Assembly: GCF_963924675.1 (NCBI RefSeq)
Contig: NC_089235.1
Location: 58,454,520 to 58,518,519 of the forward strand
Reading direction: 5' to 3'
From: Phocoena phocoena
Lineage: Eukaryota > Chordata > Mammalia > Artiodactyla > Phocoenidae
Length of the DNA stretch: 64,000 nt
Position 1 is the first letter of the stretch. Each line of letters opens with the position of its first letter. The translations under genes were made by a program, and so were the position numbers. Positions 47,336 through 60,389 of the stretch are shown here, piece by piece. The notes beneath the pieces are model-generated. The model ran no database searches. It was not told the DNA's origin and was given only the letters and a program-made list of their open reading frames with translations.

Positions 47336-50095
47336 ACATCTTTTTTAATGTACCTCTTTGCAGCCAATGAAGAAATTGTGTTATTATTTCTTTTAATGCC
47401 ATCTTTCGGCTAGTTTTGTGGACTTGCGGTGGGGTGTTAGGCCTATAGGGTTGCTCTTTTCAGTGTAGACATTAAGTAAGAAATAATCTTTTGGGCAAAA
47501 GGAGTTCAAAGCATCTACTCCATTGCCTACACCACAGAAGATTACTGTACAGCTCTGAAGGAGGGGATCTCTGATCACACAGAGAGAAAGGGAAGCAAGT
47601 GCTCATCAAATGGCTGGCTTTCAAAGTGCTTTGCAGAATGCTAAACTTTCCATTGACATCAGTCGATGAAGATTTCATATTTAAAGACTCTTTTAAAGCA
47701 AGCACATGTGCTAAAACCAAAACTTACACATAAGGCCTTAAAGCAAGAAGCAGCCATTGTAACACAGAACCAAACAGCATGGAACAGGAACTTAGTAGGA
47801 CACACACAGGAGGACCCTTGTGGGCCAAAACACGCTTGGCCATACTTGCTGAGGTTGTCAAGGCTCCCTTTGTCGGAGAGCTAGGGACTAACGCCAGACT
47901 CTTGTGCCGTTTAATGTGATTCTCCCTATTCAAGAACAATTTACTCCAAAATGTTTCTTCATAGGTAAAAATCTATAGACGTGATCATAAATGCCCATGT
48001 GGACAAATGGATTCAAATTGATAATAGAGCATTTGTTCATAATTACATAATAAAGATCACCAAAAACGCTACTGACACACTAATAAAAGTTTTGAAAAAT
48101 TCTGAAGAAACCAGCTTCTAGACCATTAACTGGTTTCTTGGGAGTTGTGTAAATTGGCACAAACTGATATAAACACTCAAAATGCAACTGTCATAAGTAA
48201 GGATAATTTTAAAATACAAAACTGTATTTCGATGTAAGAAAATGAGATAGCCTATTAAGGACAGATCTTTATCAAACTATCCAAAGGATTACACTGCCTG
48301 ATGGCACATCACCATATGCTCCCCAAGAGACCACAACCAGACTCAGCTCCTACAGATGCAAAAACCAGGCTAAGAAAAACCCCAAACAACAAAAAAGAAA
48401 TAAACAAAACAAACCAGAAACATCACTTCATTTTCACATTACGTGGATGAGGCTCATTACTGCCCAGGTATGCTGTGTCTTCCACAACCATGCTGGCCAT
48501 AATGTTTTCTAGTCTGGTAGATTTTTTTTTTCCCCCCTTGTTCAGAAGATTTGTCTTTTCTGTACGATATAAAGCAGAGCTGCTCAGATGGCCAGTGCAG
48601 TTTCTTTGAAATGTAGCCAAGTGAAGGTTGAGGCATGTCCATGCCCTTGTCGGGTGGCTCTTTTAAATCTTTATGCTATATACTTTAAAGATTGAGGATG
48701 ACAAAATAGCCTCCAGGACTGAGGGTACTTTGTACATAATGTGTCAGCTGTCTGGGAGAGGTAGCTGATTGTTTACCTTTGAATTGCTTTCCCTCTGAGG
48801 GAAGTGTGTTAACATTATAGCATTCCATGGGGAGGGGTGCTGAGATGCAGTCATTCTGTAGGGTATCCTTTCCCACTGAGAGAACAGCATCTCTTTTACA
48901 TGGCTAGTAAATCTGAAAGTTAAGTCTGGAAGGATCATGGCTTTAACAAATCAAGTAAGTGGATTATTCTAGAACAAGTCAAGCCAAACATAAAGCTGGT
49001 ATCACCAGCTCATTCTCCTGTCTTAAAAGGTGGTTCACACTAGTGAAAAATAATTAAATATCCAGATAATGTAAATAGGACAGATGAAGATTGAAGAAAA
49101 AAAGCAATTTAAAAAATGTGTTACATCATATCAAGACTGGTGATGGAGTGAAAAAAAGAGTGAAGAAGAATAAAAATGTGGTTTACAAGCATTCTATTTT
49201 CCTAAGATGACTAAAAACATTTTTTCCTAGAGTTTTCCCTATATTAGAGTTCTCAGTCTCACTGAAGTTCATATTACTAGTCAACAAATAAGAGACTTTT
49301 TTCCACTTCCAGGGTGAATATTTTATACATATTCTGTATTTAGTTGGATCTAACTTTCTGGAGTTTTAGGTCACTGAGATGAGAAATGTGAAAATCATCT
49401 TCCTCTGTTTGTTGTATGTACAAACCAACTAAACCAATATTTTCTTATTAATCTATTTGCATAAATAAGGTGATTAGCTCTATGTCTACTCTTATCTCAT
49501 AATCGATAATTTCCCTATCATGTTCAAACATTGAATCTATTTAAGCATATCTAATCCAAAACCACATCACTTTCATCATGTAGGCAATATCCTTCCCCCT
49601 GCTAATGAAACTTCAAAAGTCATTTTAAGCATTTGTAGAGAAGCACAGTATAAATATATAAAAGTATGAACATGAATGTACTAAGTATAATATCTGGTCT
49701 CTATTTGCTCCACATTATAACTTAATTACATGAAAGTAAGACTTTTATCCCTATCCACATTCATTGTTTATTATTTTCTTGTCTCAATATGATCCCTTAG
49801 AAGCAACCCTGGATATCGCTTATTACATCTTATAAGTCATCGAGTGTCACCACAATCTCTGCAAACCATCCCAATTGAGTATTGAAGAGACTGGCCGGGG
49901 TACGAATAATGAAGGGACATTTTTCTAATAGGTTCACCTGTTAAATCACCCATCTTCTTTCTTTTCAGTTTTACTTTTTTTTCCCCCTCAAATGGAAATG
50001 AAAAGTCTAATTAACGCTGAACATCACTGCCACTCAACATTATACATTATAGTCTTAGCAAGTCTAAAAGTAATTTCCACAGAAAATTACAGTTG
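47336..50095. other. Unassigned, repeat-poor block
   Basis: About 2.8 kb with no recognised gene or interspersed repeat. Overlapping 61-82 codon frames at 47,393-47,939 and 48,423-48,938 have no known motif. A T9-C6 run lies at about 48,522-48,538. Confidence 0.35.
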
Positions 50096-50099
50096 CTTT

Positions 50100-50320
50100 T
50101 GTAGACCATCTGCACCCTGCACTTATGGCCATCATAACACTTATCCCATTTTATTGTCTGTGTTCCTGTTCTTTGCTTGTTTTGCTTTCCTATTTTTCCT
50201 ACCAGACTATCTCGCTCCTGGAAGCAAGATTTATGTTCTATGAATCCTGTACTTCCGTGTCTATTGACTATATTAACAGTATCTTCTAATAAATATATAT
50301 TGAATGACTACTTAAGCTCT
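50100..50320 (+). repeat. L2 LINE 3' end
   Basis: 'atcataacacttatcccatttt', 'accagactatctcgctcctgg' and 'ctaataaatatatattgaatgact' are the sense L2 3' UTR in order. Confidence 0.6.
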
Positions 50321-53270
50321 TAAAGAATATGGTCAAAGAATAAGAGAAAACTTAAAGTACCGACTTGGGTAGAGTAAAAAAAAAAATTGCTCAAGACAAT
50401 TAACAGAAGCACTTTATAGATAGATATCTGGTGCTATTGGAGGGCATCCATTAAATTAACTGAAATACGACATTATAAATATGTCTAAAATGACTTTCGA
50501 AAACAGATCTTCATTCTCGTTTTACATTCCAACTTACGAAATGTTAAATTTCCACAAGCCTTGCATAGACTTAGTGAGATGAAGCCAACTAAGAGCTGGA
50601 GGGTCTGGAAAGGCTCAGTGGAAGGAAAAGAAATGTTTCCTGGGGCAACAGCAGTGCAGCTCAAGAAACTGATTATGTATTAGAAGACAGAGGGGATCCG
50701 GGATGAGGATACCTGAGGTTTCCTCAGTGTCTTCTCACTAGAAAGAAAATCCATATAATTTGTGTTCGGAAAACATGATGATTTTATGAGGGCTGGGTAG
50801 TAGACTCATTGTTAGTTGACTCATTAGATACATATTATTGGAATGATTTTATCATCGCTTGAATTTCTCTTTATTATGCTAATTTTAGCCCAAGAACCTG
50901 AAATTTCACTCTTGAAGGAAAATATTCAGAAGAATTATCTCAAATAATCAATGCTTTTAATGTTCTAAAGTTTTGTTTTAGCCTTTCAGGGACCCCACCC
51001 CCATACTACAGTAGAAGTTTTGAGAATTTTTATTACGGTAGCAACATGCCCATGTAAATGCTTCTCTAGCCCTTCACTTATTTTCTTTTAAGACCCATGC
51101 TATCCAACACATTCTTCATCTAAGTGATTCCAAAATTATGGGTTCACATCATGTTCCCTTGATCACACATTTTCTTTTCCCTGATCTATGATAACCACTC
51201 TTTATCCTTTGCTCGGAAGGGGCTTCTTATTCCTGGTGGAGCAGAAGCTCTCCTCTGGCACAAGAAGCCCTTTCTTGGTACCTCTCACTATGGGATGCTT
51301 CAAAACCTTTGATATGACAAACAGATTCCTGTAACATGTAACTGCACAAGACTTTTTTTTTCTCCCATATGTCTGTTTTCTTTCCATTCCAGACATTTGT
51401 TATCTAAATAATGACACGGTACCTTGATTATGGGTGTATATACATGGATATGTTGTCTAGAGTCTGGATTTCTGCTTTCAAATAGATAGCACATGAAATT
51501 TAAAATGAACAACACACAAATTTTTTTAAATGGTTCATTTGTTTAGGGGTAGTAATAGCTTAACGAAGAGAATCACAAGACTGAAAAGCAAGTGGTTATA
51601 TTAGACAACAGTCATTTAAATAAGACCCTAATTAGCTGTTTATGCTTATTGCCAATGTTAATGTTATTGATATTTTCACCACATTGATAATTCAGTGTAG
51701 AGATGTTCTTTTAGAAAGAACAGAAGTATATATGAAACGTTCTCTTCTTGGGAATTTATACCTTGGTACCAAGTTTGTGCACCTGACTGAGAAAGAGATT
51801 CCTGTCATTATAATTACTGGTCATTAAAAAGTAATCATATAAACATGCCATTCATTAAGACCAAAACCAAATACAAAGCTTTTAGATAATAAAGCAGATA
51901 AATTCAGTCATGAACATTTGCATTACAAAAGGATACAGCTTCACACAGAAAAAAGATTAGCTGCTGAGTTCCCTTAAATAGTCCACTTCGCAGAGTTTTA
52001 AAAATAGGATTGATTTATTTTAAAACCGATTAACTTTTCAGGAGCACATCTTTCTGTAAAGTGAGGCAAATCTATATATTCCCACACTTTACAATTTACC
52101 AAGCTGCTGACTTGTACACTGTTGGCTTATTTGGATTTAGGGGGAGTAAAGTAATAAATGCTACTGCAGATTTTTTTGGAGGTTTGAAAGAATGCATTTC
52201 TGTAAGACGGAGTTCAGTAAATGCAAAAGTCACTGGATCTTTAAAGAGAACTTCAAAACTATGTCAAGACCTCGTGAAATTCCATCAAATCAAACATGAA
52301 AGTATATTACCTAGAAAAATATTATTTCTTGGTTAGTTGTGTATGACAGTGCAAGAGATCAGCGAACAGCAAAGATATTTTTCCCCTTTCTGACAGATAG
52401 GGAGACAGTAAAGCAAAATGAAAGAGGGTTGACTGAAGCAGCCCCCAAAGCAATAACTTTTATGTCTCCCTTCATGTCATCCTGGCAGCTGGATTAACTT
52501 ATCTCCTTAAACACACTGCTGAATTAAAAAGAAAAAAAAAAAACACAATTAAGGAATAATATTGGCTGGCTATTAGGAGCATGAGTCCAAATTTCATTGA
52601 TTATGATTTTATGTATCTTATTCCTTTGGAGAAGGGAAGGGTGAGGAAGGAGCAGGGGATGCTAATGGGAGGGGAAAATAGAATGATCCGTGATATTCAA
52701 GTGCTATCTCCAGAGACTCATAAAAATTGAGATGGAAAAAAAAAATCTTTAGAACATAAAGGAAGCATATCGAATGAAGACTAGCAATTGTGCCATTTGG
52801 TCAAATAAATGGGAAATATTAGAGCTGGAGAAGCCTATGATTTATGGCCTATAAATCTTTCTACAGAATATTTCATGTCCATCTAATTCTCGCCATCTCC
52901 ATTACCACCACTTGGTTTAAGCCTTTGTCATCTGTCACATGGATTATTTAGAGCGTCGTCTCCCTGTAGCCACATTTGCCTCTCCCTACCAAATTACATC
53001 ACTTCCCAATTGCCAACTTTTGGACAAATTCTTACTGTACTAACAATAAACAGCTTAAACACCAACAGGGCCTGGGAGCCTGGTTTCAATCTGCTTCTCC
53101 ACATTGCTTCTTTACCATTGGGCACTATGGGTTTGTGCTAAGGAAGATCAAAATTCCCCACATGTTCCTTTTCTTTCATCAGTATGAATACTTAAGTTAC
53201 AAGTGACAGAAAGCCCTGTTCAAAGTGGCTGAAAACAAATAATAAACACGATGATGATGAGTTTTTTAAA
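50321..53270. other. Unassigned, repeat-poor block
   Basis: About 2.9 kb without a recognised repeat. A 91-codon open frame at 52,061-52,336 has no domain I know. Nothing else is exon-like. Confidence 0.35.
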
Positions 53271-53275
53271 AAAGG

Positions 53276-53853
53276 AATCTCAGTGTTCATTGCAGCACTA
53301 TTTATAGCAGCCAGGACATGGAAGCAACCTACGTATCCATCAGCGGAGGAATGGATAAAGAAGATGTGGTACGTATATACAAAGGAATATTACTCAACCA
53401 TAAAAAAACAAAGTAATGTCATTTGTAGTAACGTGGATGGACCTAAAGACTGTCATACTGAATGAAGTAAGTTAGACAGAGAAAGACAAATACCATATGA
53501 GATTGCTTATACGTGGAACCTATAAAAAGGGTACAAATGAACTTATTTACAAAATGGAAGTAGAGTCACAGATGTAGAAAACAAACTTATGGTTACCAGG
53601 GGGTAAGGGGGGGAGGGATAAATTGGGAGATTGAGATCGACACATACACATTACTATATATAAAATAGATAGCTAACAAGGACCTACTGTATAGCACAGG
53701 GAACACTAATCAATACTCTGTAATGGCCTGTATGGGAAAAGAATATTAAAAAAGAGTGGATGTATGTATGTACATAACAGATTCACTTTGCTGTACACCT
53801 GAAACTAACACAACATTGTAAATCAACTATACTCCAATACAAATTTTTAAAAA
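53276..53853 (+). mobile_element. L1 3' end (ORF2 C-terminus plus 3' UTR)
   Basis: Forward copy from 'cagtgttcattgcagcacta' through 'aggaatggataaagaagatg', 'ggtacaaatgaacttattta', 'gggagattgagatcgacaca' and 'acattgtaaatcaactatac' to an A-rich end. The 5'-truncated 60-codon frame at 53,283-53,465 is the end of ORF2 (RNase H-distal, C-terminal region). The flanks are too A/T-rich to define a target duplication. This copy is the reference for the rearranged one at 443-896. Confidence 0.92.
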
Positions 53854-53911
53854 GGAGTTTATTTTTCTAATGTAACAGAAAGTACCCATATAGCCTTCAG
53901 GAGGGGGTGCT

Positions 53912-54012
53912 GCGTGTTAGAATGTTTGTGCTCCCTTACCTCCCCCAATTTATTGGTTGAAATCCTAAGCCCAATGTGATGGAGTTAGGAGGTGGGAACT
54001 TTGGGAGGTGAT
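53912..54012 (+). mobile_element. MLT1-type LTR fragment
   Basis: 'ttggttgaaatcctaagcccaa', then 'tgtgatggagttaggaggtggg' and 'ctttgggaggtgatta', is the first part of an MLT1 LTR in sense orientation. It is truncated where the next repeat begins. Confidence 0.8.
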
Positions 54013-54195
54013 TAAACTTGTGTGATTATGTCAATGTATGTTCATCAGTTACAGCAAATGTACCGCTGTGATGGATAATGTTGATAACGGGGGACATTTT
54101 GCATGTGTTGGAGCAGGGGCTTAGGGGAAACTTCTGTGCCATCCTCTCAATTTGGTTTTAGCCTAAAATTGCTCTAAAAATATTTTTAAAAAATC
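54013..54195 (+). mobile_element. Old L1 3' end
   Basis: 'tgtcaatgtatgttcatcag', 'aatgttgataacgggggac', 'tgtgccatcctctcaatttg' and 'cctaaaattgctctaaaaat' form the terminal segment of an old mammalian L1 subfamily, ending in an A-rich tail. Confidence 0.75.
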
Positions 54196-54875
54196 AACAG
54201 ATTATGGATTTTATGAGGCAAACTATTTTTCATTTTGTATAAAATTCAGTGGGAAAAAAAGTTTCATGTTTAAATCAATTTTCCAGGACTACATCTATTC
54301 TGTAAAATGGGGAGTATCTCTGCAAAAACTAGTTTGTAGAAACGTTGGTTCTAGAAAGTGCCAGATGCTAAGCCTTTCACTGTGATGTGTCTGTTTTTAT
54401 TTTCATTATTGCTTTTCCCCGCAATGAGTACATAAATAAAGTATATAAATTTAGCTAAATAAAACACATAGAAATTATTCATAGGGAGAGGATAATAGTG
54501 TACCATTTCCTAGGGCACTAGGAGAAAAACCAGGAGATAAAATGATCGCAGTTCACAGATGAGTCATCATTCCCATTCTTAGTAATTCAGAAAAAAAATG
54601 GTTTCATTAACATCAGTGCAAGTGCTTCCTTCTGAATGGTGGTACCACTGAGCCTGATCATGGCTTTGACTCCTTGTTTAATATGTAACAGTAGCAGGGA
54701 AATCTAGCAAGTCACTGATCCAGGTGAGATGCTTGCTGAAAGGCAGTATTTCCATTCATTTATTTGCTCTGGGTCAGGTCTTTGCTAAGATACTTGATTG
54801 ATGGTCTTAATCAGAATTAGCCCTGATGCTTCTAAGTCTTCAGGAATAACAGTGGCCAGTACGGTAATATTACAT
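54196..54875. other. Unassigned sequence
   Basis: No gene or repeat is recognised in this 0.7 kb between two old L1 tails. Confidence 0.4.
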
Positions 54876-54879
54876 ATAC

Positions 54880-55250
54880 CCTTTTATAGGGTATATCTCA
54901 TAACAGAGTACTATGCAGCCTGTAAACGGATGAGGTATGGAGATGTATACTGTTAGAGGAATTAAAGAAATTCCACCTTATTCAACAAAAGGGGAAAAAG
55001 AAAGCATAGGATAATATGCATAATTGTATCTGTGGTTCTGGATTTACTACTTCTGAAAAAACACGTAAGAAATGGTTAACACTAGTTACTTTAAGGGCAT
55101 ATATCCGATGGTGAGTTGGAATAAAAGGGGGCATTTACATTTCACCCTACAACCCTCCATACTATTTGAAGTTTTTAAACTTCATGGTTATGAAAATAAC
55201 CATGAATATTTTCATCTTAAAAAGATGATTTTATATAGATTAGTAAGTGC
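54880..55250 (+). mobile_element. Old L1 3' end
   Basis: 'agagtactatgcagcctgta', 'ggatgaggtatggagatgta', 'ataatatgcataattgtatc' and 'aaatggttaacactagttac' match the ORF2 end and 3' UTR of an old L1. Two small hairpins lie at 55,168-55,206. Confidence 0.6.
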
Positions 55251-55554
55251 CGCCTACAGTGAATTCATTCAAAGATGAATCTAAAAATCCCAAGCTGAAT
55301 TCCTAGTGAAAAATGTAAGGAAAACGTCTCTACGTGCTCCGTTCTGCTTCAATTCTGTATCTCCGGAGTGGCAGACCACCCTGAGATGCTCACTGCCTGG
55401 TGCTTTAGGCCCATGCCATTCGGCTCATCCTCTGTGCCTTGTCATGGTGTGAGCACTCAGCCTCACACTTCTCTGTAGTGTATTACTTAGAACACCTCTC
55501 TCCCCTGCCAGGACTCTTCCACTTGGCCTTCTGGAAGTCATGGTCCATCATCAA
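55251..55554. other. Unassigned sequence
   Basis: About 0.3 kb, slightly GC-richer than average, with no recognised gene or repeat. Confidence 0.4.
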
Positions 55555-57060
55555 TAAAGCACTTTAATCTTCTATTTATTTTATGGACATTCCCTTCATC
55601 CTGTTGCTTTAACTGAAACGTGGTTGTGCTTTGAAGACGCTCTTTTCACTATTTCTCTCTTAAGCAGAGTTTGATTTTTGTCCTCAAGGCTTCATGTGCA
55701 TGGGTGTCCTCCTTCCTTCATATTACTGCTCCCAAACTCTCCTTCTTTCTTCTTCCTTCAAAACTTCTTTGAAGTATGTTACCACGGACCCCTTCTAAGT
55801 CATCCTCATTCATTGATTCGTTTCATTAGCATCCAGCTCATTCATTCCCTCAGCACTACTGCCGCTAGTGCTATAATTGGTGACTTGAAGGTTCACAGTC
55901 TCTGACCCACCCATCTCTCTGACCTCTTTAATTAGTGACCCTTTAATTCCAACGATCTCAGCTACCCACTCAAGTTGCCCTTCCCTTTTCCTAACAACAT
56001 GGAAAATTGGAGCAAATCCAAAATCTCTAAGTCAAATATCCTACCCTTTGGCTTTCTTTACTACTCTTCCTATCTCACTTTCTCTAGTCTTCCTCGAGCA
56101 AGTCTGATACCTTGTTGGTACTTCTAATCCATGGACTGTACTGTGTTTTCACTGCATCATTCTCCTCACATCCTCATTCCCCACTTTACCCAGCCTAAAT
56201 TCTGTGATTCAGCATACAACGTCTCTTTGCAAATAACCTTGATTTCCTTTAAACACTCTCCTCTCATCTAGTCTGGAAAACATCCAAGCCTAGCTATTTA
56301 TGTGCTAAATCTAACTATCCCTGTTCTCATTACTGTACCAGAGAAGTTAAACACTAAGGGAAAAAACCCCAAACATGCATCTGTACTGATTGCTCTCACT
56401 TTGCACATTACTGCACTGTCTGGAGATCTTACTGCATTTAACTCCCTTCACTTGCTTTCATGTTTTCAATGTGGGGTGACTATTTCATCCTTCTCTCTTT
56501 TTTTAAGTCTCCACTCTCCCATTCTTGATTCACTCTCAGGTGATTGCATAGTTCACAGAAGAAAATAGAACCACTTTATCTTCCCACTATTGATTCTACC
56601 ATCGTTTTGCATCAGAATCCATATACTTTACATTCTTCTTATTAAAATAAATGTTCTCTCTCTTATTAAAAACCTTGACTTCCACCTTGCCTCCCCAAGA
56701 AATTTGTTCCTATAATGGAACACTGTCTCTCCAGCATTATTAATGCGTATTTCTGAACTGGCTCATTCAATTTGACATACAAACATGTCTTAACATTACA
56801 CATCTTAAAAAACAAAACAAAAAACTTTCCTTGACCCACTGTCTCCTTTGGCTACTACCCATTTTTTTCTGTAACTCATCATAACAGGAGTCCTCCAAAT
56901 GGTTGTATACATTTATCATCTCTCTTTTTCTCCCCTTCCATTTTTTTCTTCAACCAACACCAACCTAGAGTTTTTTTCACCACTTCACTGACCTTATTGT
57001 GGTCACCAAAGACCTATACTGGCACCACGCAGAGATAACCCATGAGATTTTGTTGTTGTT
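55555..57060 (+). mobile_element. Decayed L2-type (CR1/L2 clade) LINE ORF2
   Basis: 'cttcatcctgttgctttaac', then 'tgaaacgtggttgtgctttgaagac', encodes an LTETW-like motif of the AP endonuclease domain. 'ttggtgacttgaaggttcac' (about 55,877) aligns with its GDFN-type motif, followed by 'ccaacgatctcagctaccc'. 'ttccttgacccactgtctcc' (about 56,827) and 'ttattgtggtcaccaaagacc' (about 56,994) fit the start of the reverse-transcriptase region. Frames are broken repeatedly and the longest is 105 codons. The middle part is less certain. L2 encoded a non-LTR reverse transcriptase that has long been inactive. Confidence 0.65.
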
Positions 57061-58425
57061 GTTGCTGTGTGTTTTCTTTTTAATACTGAAAATCCCAGAG
57101 CTTCCCTTATTCCCGAATTTCTTATTTAAAACACTCTCCATTCCATGGGCTACTCAGAAAATCTCTGAATTAATCACTTCACATTGCTGTTGCTTACAAC
57201 CAATGAACTTGAATGTACATAATCATATGCTAATTTCTACACATGTGGGTCATATTTTGTATTCTCCAGTTTATTATTTAGATCCATTCATCTACTCCAA
57301 AACCAGTTGTATATAATTTATATTACTACAAAATTTTGTTTGTTGGAGAGCAAATGCTCTCTTGTTCTTTTTTTTTATTTTCTTCCAAAATTATCTTCAT
57401 TCTTTTTGCCCAGTCTTCCATATGAACTTAAAATTTCAGGTTCCAAAAAATATCATTGGCAGTTAGATTAGAATTTCAAATAAGTTCAAATAATCTATAA
57501 ATTAATTTTGGAAGAATTGACATACTTCCATAAATCCTTTCATGTAAACATGGCCTGTTTGCCTTCCCATAGATTCAGATATTTTTTTCATACTCTCTAT
57601 TAAACTGTTTTTTTTCCTTCAGGTTGGGTTTCCCTCCATATTTGTTATATTTAGTTCTTGATATTGTAGATCTCTTGTTGCTATTGTGAATGGGATATTT
57701 CCCCACAACTTGACGTATAACGGGAACTGTTTTAAAAAGGAGGGAGATGTTGGCTGAGTCTCTGGAGACTTTTGGATTAAAGAGAAGGTAAGCATGAAAA
57801 GGGTAACTGGCCTGGACATGAAAAAGGCACTGAAAGCAGAATGGTAGAAGGACTTAGTAAAGCCCTTTGTCAGTATCTGGTGTACCTCAGAGTTTGTATT
57901 CTCTTCTCATTGCCCCTAAAATGACTTATTAGGACCAAGAGTTCAAACTTCTATATATGAATATTATCATATATTAAATGTTGAAGTCCATAATGAAAAT
58001 TCAGTCAAGACAAATTGTACTCTAGTTCTTGAATATATTGCAAGCCTATTGCTATAATTTTGCTGATTTACTACCTAGTATGACTGAAGACGTTATCTTT
58101 GAGTAATGAAGTGTTACGTGATTTGGGTGCTTTTAGAAATGGATTATTCCCCTCACATTAGAGCATTTGGAGCATTCTAGCTAATGGCTGCCAACATGGT
58201 GAGAATATAGTCATGGAAATTAGCATCAGATGCTTCCATCTATGGCTATGTTTCCAGATAAAGCTTTTCTCTCAGATATTGCCTTTTATCTTGGTACAAA
58301 GGACTTCACTTATTTTCCTTTCTATACTAATCTCAGAGGATATCTTGGCTCTATTTTACTGAAAAGTTTCTCACCTATCTTTTTCCCACCTGATTCTGAG
58401 GTTTTTCCCATAATGCTCAAGGCAT
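57061..58425. other. Unassigned sequence
   Basis: No gene or repeat is confidently recognised. It may still contain decayed L2 sequence at its left edge. Confidence 0.35.
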
Positions 58426-58429
58426 CTTT

Positions 58430-58475
58430 TTCATTTTTTTTTCTTTCTTTCTTTCTTTTTTTTTACACACACACA
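58430..58475. repeat. (TTTC)n / poly(T) / (AC)n microsatellite
   Basis: Tttc units run into poly(T), followed by five to six AC units. Confidence 0.9.
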
Positions 58476-58594
58476 CTGTATTTTATTTTTACAAGAGATA
58501 AATAAACTGACACCAAGCATTGTAAACGGATGACCACAACAAAAGCAACAATGATTGCAATTACAAGGCATCTCTTTTTCTACGGCAACCACTG

Positions 58595-58715
58595 ACTAGA
58601 CTGTAATGTCTTTAAGTATAGAGAAGATATTCTATGTCATTTTATAGCCAGTGTCTAATATAGTACCTGATACTCAGAAGACACACAAGGAATATGTATG
58701 TTGAAAGATGTATAC
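58595..58715 (+). repeat. L2 3'-end fragment
   Basis: 'actagactgtaatgtctttaag', 'cattttatagccagtgtctaat' and 'agtacctgatactcagaaga' follow the sense L2 3' UTR. Confidence 0.5.
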
Positions 58716-58739
58716 TTTAAAATACAGCTTCTTAATGAG

Positions 58740-59130
58740 CTGTATTCTTTTTCAGGTATTCAGCAAACATGTATTGATCACTTACCATGTGTCAGGTACT
58801 TATATTAGGTGCTGCAGATAGAGCAGTGAACAAAACAGACAAAATTCTGCCTTCCCAGAAACTATATTTTAGTGAAAGCAAACAATAAATTCCTCAACAA
58901 TTATATAAGTAAGATCATTTCAGAAAGAGGCAATAGATCAGGGATGAGGGCTAAGTTCAGAGTCCCAGGTAACACGTAGAAGATGAAGGAGGATGGGAAG
59001 TGAGCACAGGAGACTGAGAAAGGGCTGCCAGTGAGATAGGTGGCAGTCCGACTAGATTCGGTGATGTGGAAGACTAGGGAAAAGGATTTCAGGAAGGAGC
59101 GGTCAATATGTGATGTGCTGCCGAGAGAGC
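58740..59130 (-). repeat. L2 3' region (antisense)
   Basis: 'cagcaaacatgtattgatca', 'ccatgtgtcaggtacttata', 'agagcagtgaacaaaacagac' and 'gcaaacaataaattcctcaac' read as antisense L2. Further right, 'ggaggatgggaagtgagcac' and 'ggcagtccgactagattcgg' probably continue it. It lies next to a sense L2 tail, so the two L2 fragments are convergent. Confidence 0.65.
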
Positions 59131-59760
59131 AAGTTAGGAAAGGCTAAGGATGGTCACTGACTTTGGCAAAATGTAGGTCATTGGCTCTATTTATTGTCTT
59201 TTGTCATAGTGTGTCAGCTCCTAGAATTCAAATTCCTGACAGACACAATTGGACTGACCTGGATTGGTGATTTGACCATCCCTCTTGCCTCAGCAGATGG
59301 AATTATATCATTGACAACTCCGTGAGAACGGTGTGGAAGCAAAGATTGACAGTACCTCCCCAAGAAGGTGGAGCTATTGTTAGTAGGAGATGGCTGCATG
59401 TGACAAAAAGAGCAGCTCTCCAACACAATGATAAAGACAGTGGTTAAGTTAGTGGGGAAAAAAGGGACAATAACTTTGTTGGGACAATTGGACAATAATG
59501 ACAAAACAAAGCTGGAAGTTCGGAAAAAATATATTAGAGAATATTTTTTATGATCTCAAGGTGGGAAAGGTCTTAATTAAGTGACAAAAAGAGCTGCACG
59601 GGGAGAGAGTGATACATTTGAAGCATAAACTTTTAAAATTTCTATAAAATTATAAGGATGAAGGACTTGGCAGGGTGAAGTGATGAGAAGAGTCAGATGT
59701 GGAAGAACTGTAGGAAATAAATAATGATTTTTCACTTTTTAATCCATAAACATCTGCATT
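59131..59760. other. Unassigned sequence
   Basis: About 0.6 kb without a confident call. The 96-codon antisense frame at 59,214-59,504 has no known motif. The segment may be an old unnamed repeat. Confidence 0.3.
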
Positions 59761-59767
59761 TAAAAAT

Positions 59768-59824
59768 TATATATATATACATATATAGATGTATATACAT
59801 ACATACACACACACACACACACAC
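59768..59824. repeat. Compound (AT)n-(AC)n microsatellite
   Basis: Tata/taca repeats lead into about ten AC units. Confidence 0.9.
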
Positions 59825-59849
59825 TCCAAGGGCAACAATTGATGGTGAC

Positions 59850-60000
59850 AGATCTGTATCTGTATCTACCTACAATCAGTTACTAGGTGATCTCATCCAG
59901 TTCTATGGATTCAAATACCAGGACTCTCACATTAATTTCATTAGCTTTGCCGCCCTGCCCATCCCTCTTACTCAAGTGTATGAACTTAATTCTATGTAGC
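59850..60000 (+). mobile_element. L2 ORF2 fragment, near RT catalytic region
   Basis: The local frame reads GDLIQFYGFKYQDSH, corresponding to the L2 reverse-transcriptase segment just before its YADD motif. The YADD box itself is not preserved (DSH follows). Only about 40 codons are recognisable. Confidence 0.55.
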
Positions 60001-60385
60001 AAAAATATCGTTAAATTCTCAGTCTCTGCTCAGTCAGGCCATATGTAATTCTTTTAATCATTCTTTTCTGAAATCCATGGAGCTTGTTTTTTTTAATTTT
60101 TCTTTTCTGAACTCTCTCCAAATTGGTGATCCTTTCCTGTTCACTGATCACATCTCTTCAGCTCTCCTAAGTAAAATGTTTAGACGAAATTAAGATAGAT
60201 TTTTTTAAAAAAAAAAGACAAATACTAAAATAACTTTTAACTACCGGAATATTTATTCCTGTCTCATCTATTCGGACCCTAATCTGTCCTCTTCTTACTG
60301 CCTTTCCTATAAGGTCAGAATCTTTTGTATATAAGAGCTGGTCTACAGTAAAGGAAAGAGAACGGTATGCCTGCTCAGTATAGGT
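60001..60385. other. Unassigned sequence
   Basis: No confident gene or repeat. An 118-codon antisense frame (60,167-60,523) overlaps the L1 tail that follows and has no known motif. Confidence 0.35.
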
Positions 60386-60389
60386 GTGC

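Noticed and set aside
53283..53465. 60-codon open frame that looks protein-like
   Set aside because: It is the C-terminal end of L1 ORF2 in a 5'-truncated copy, not a host gene.
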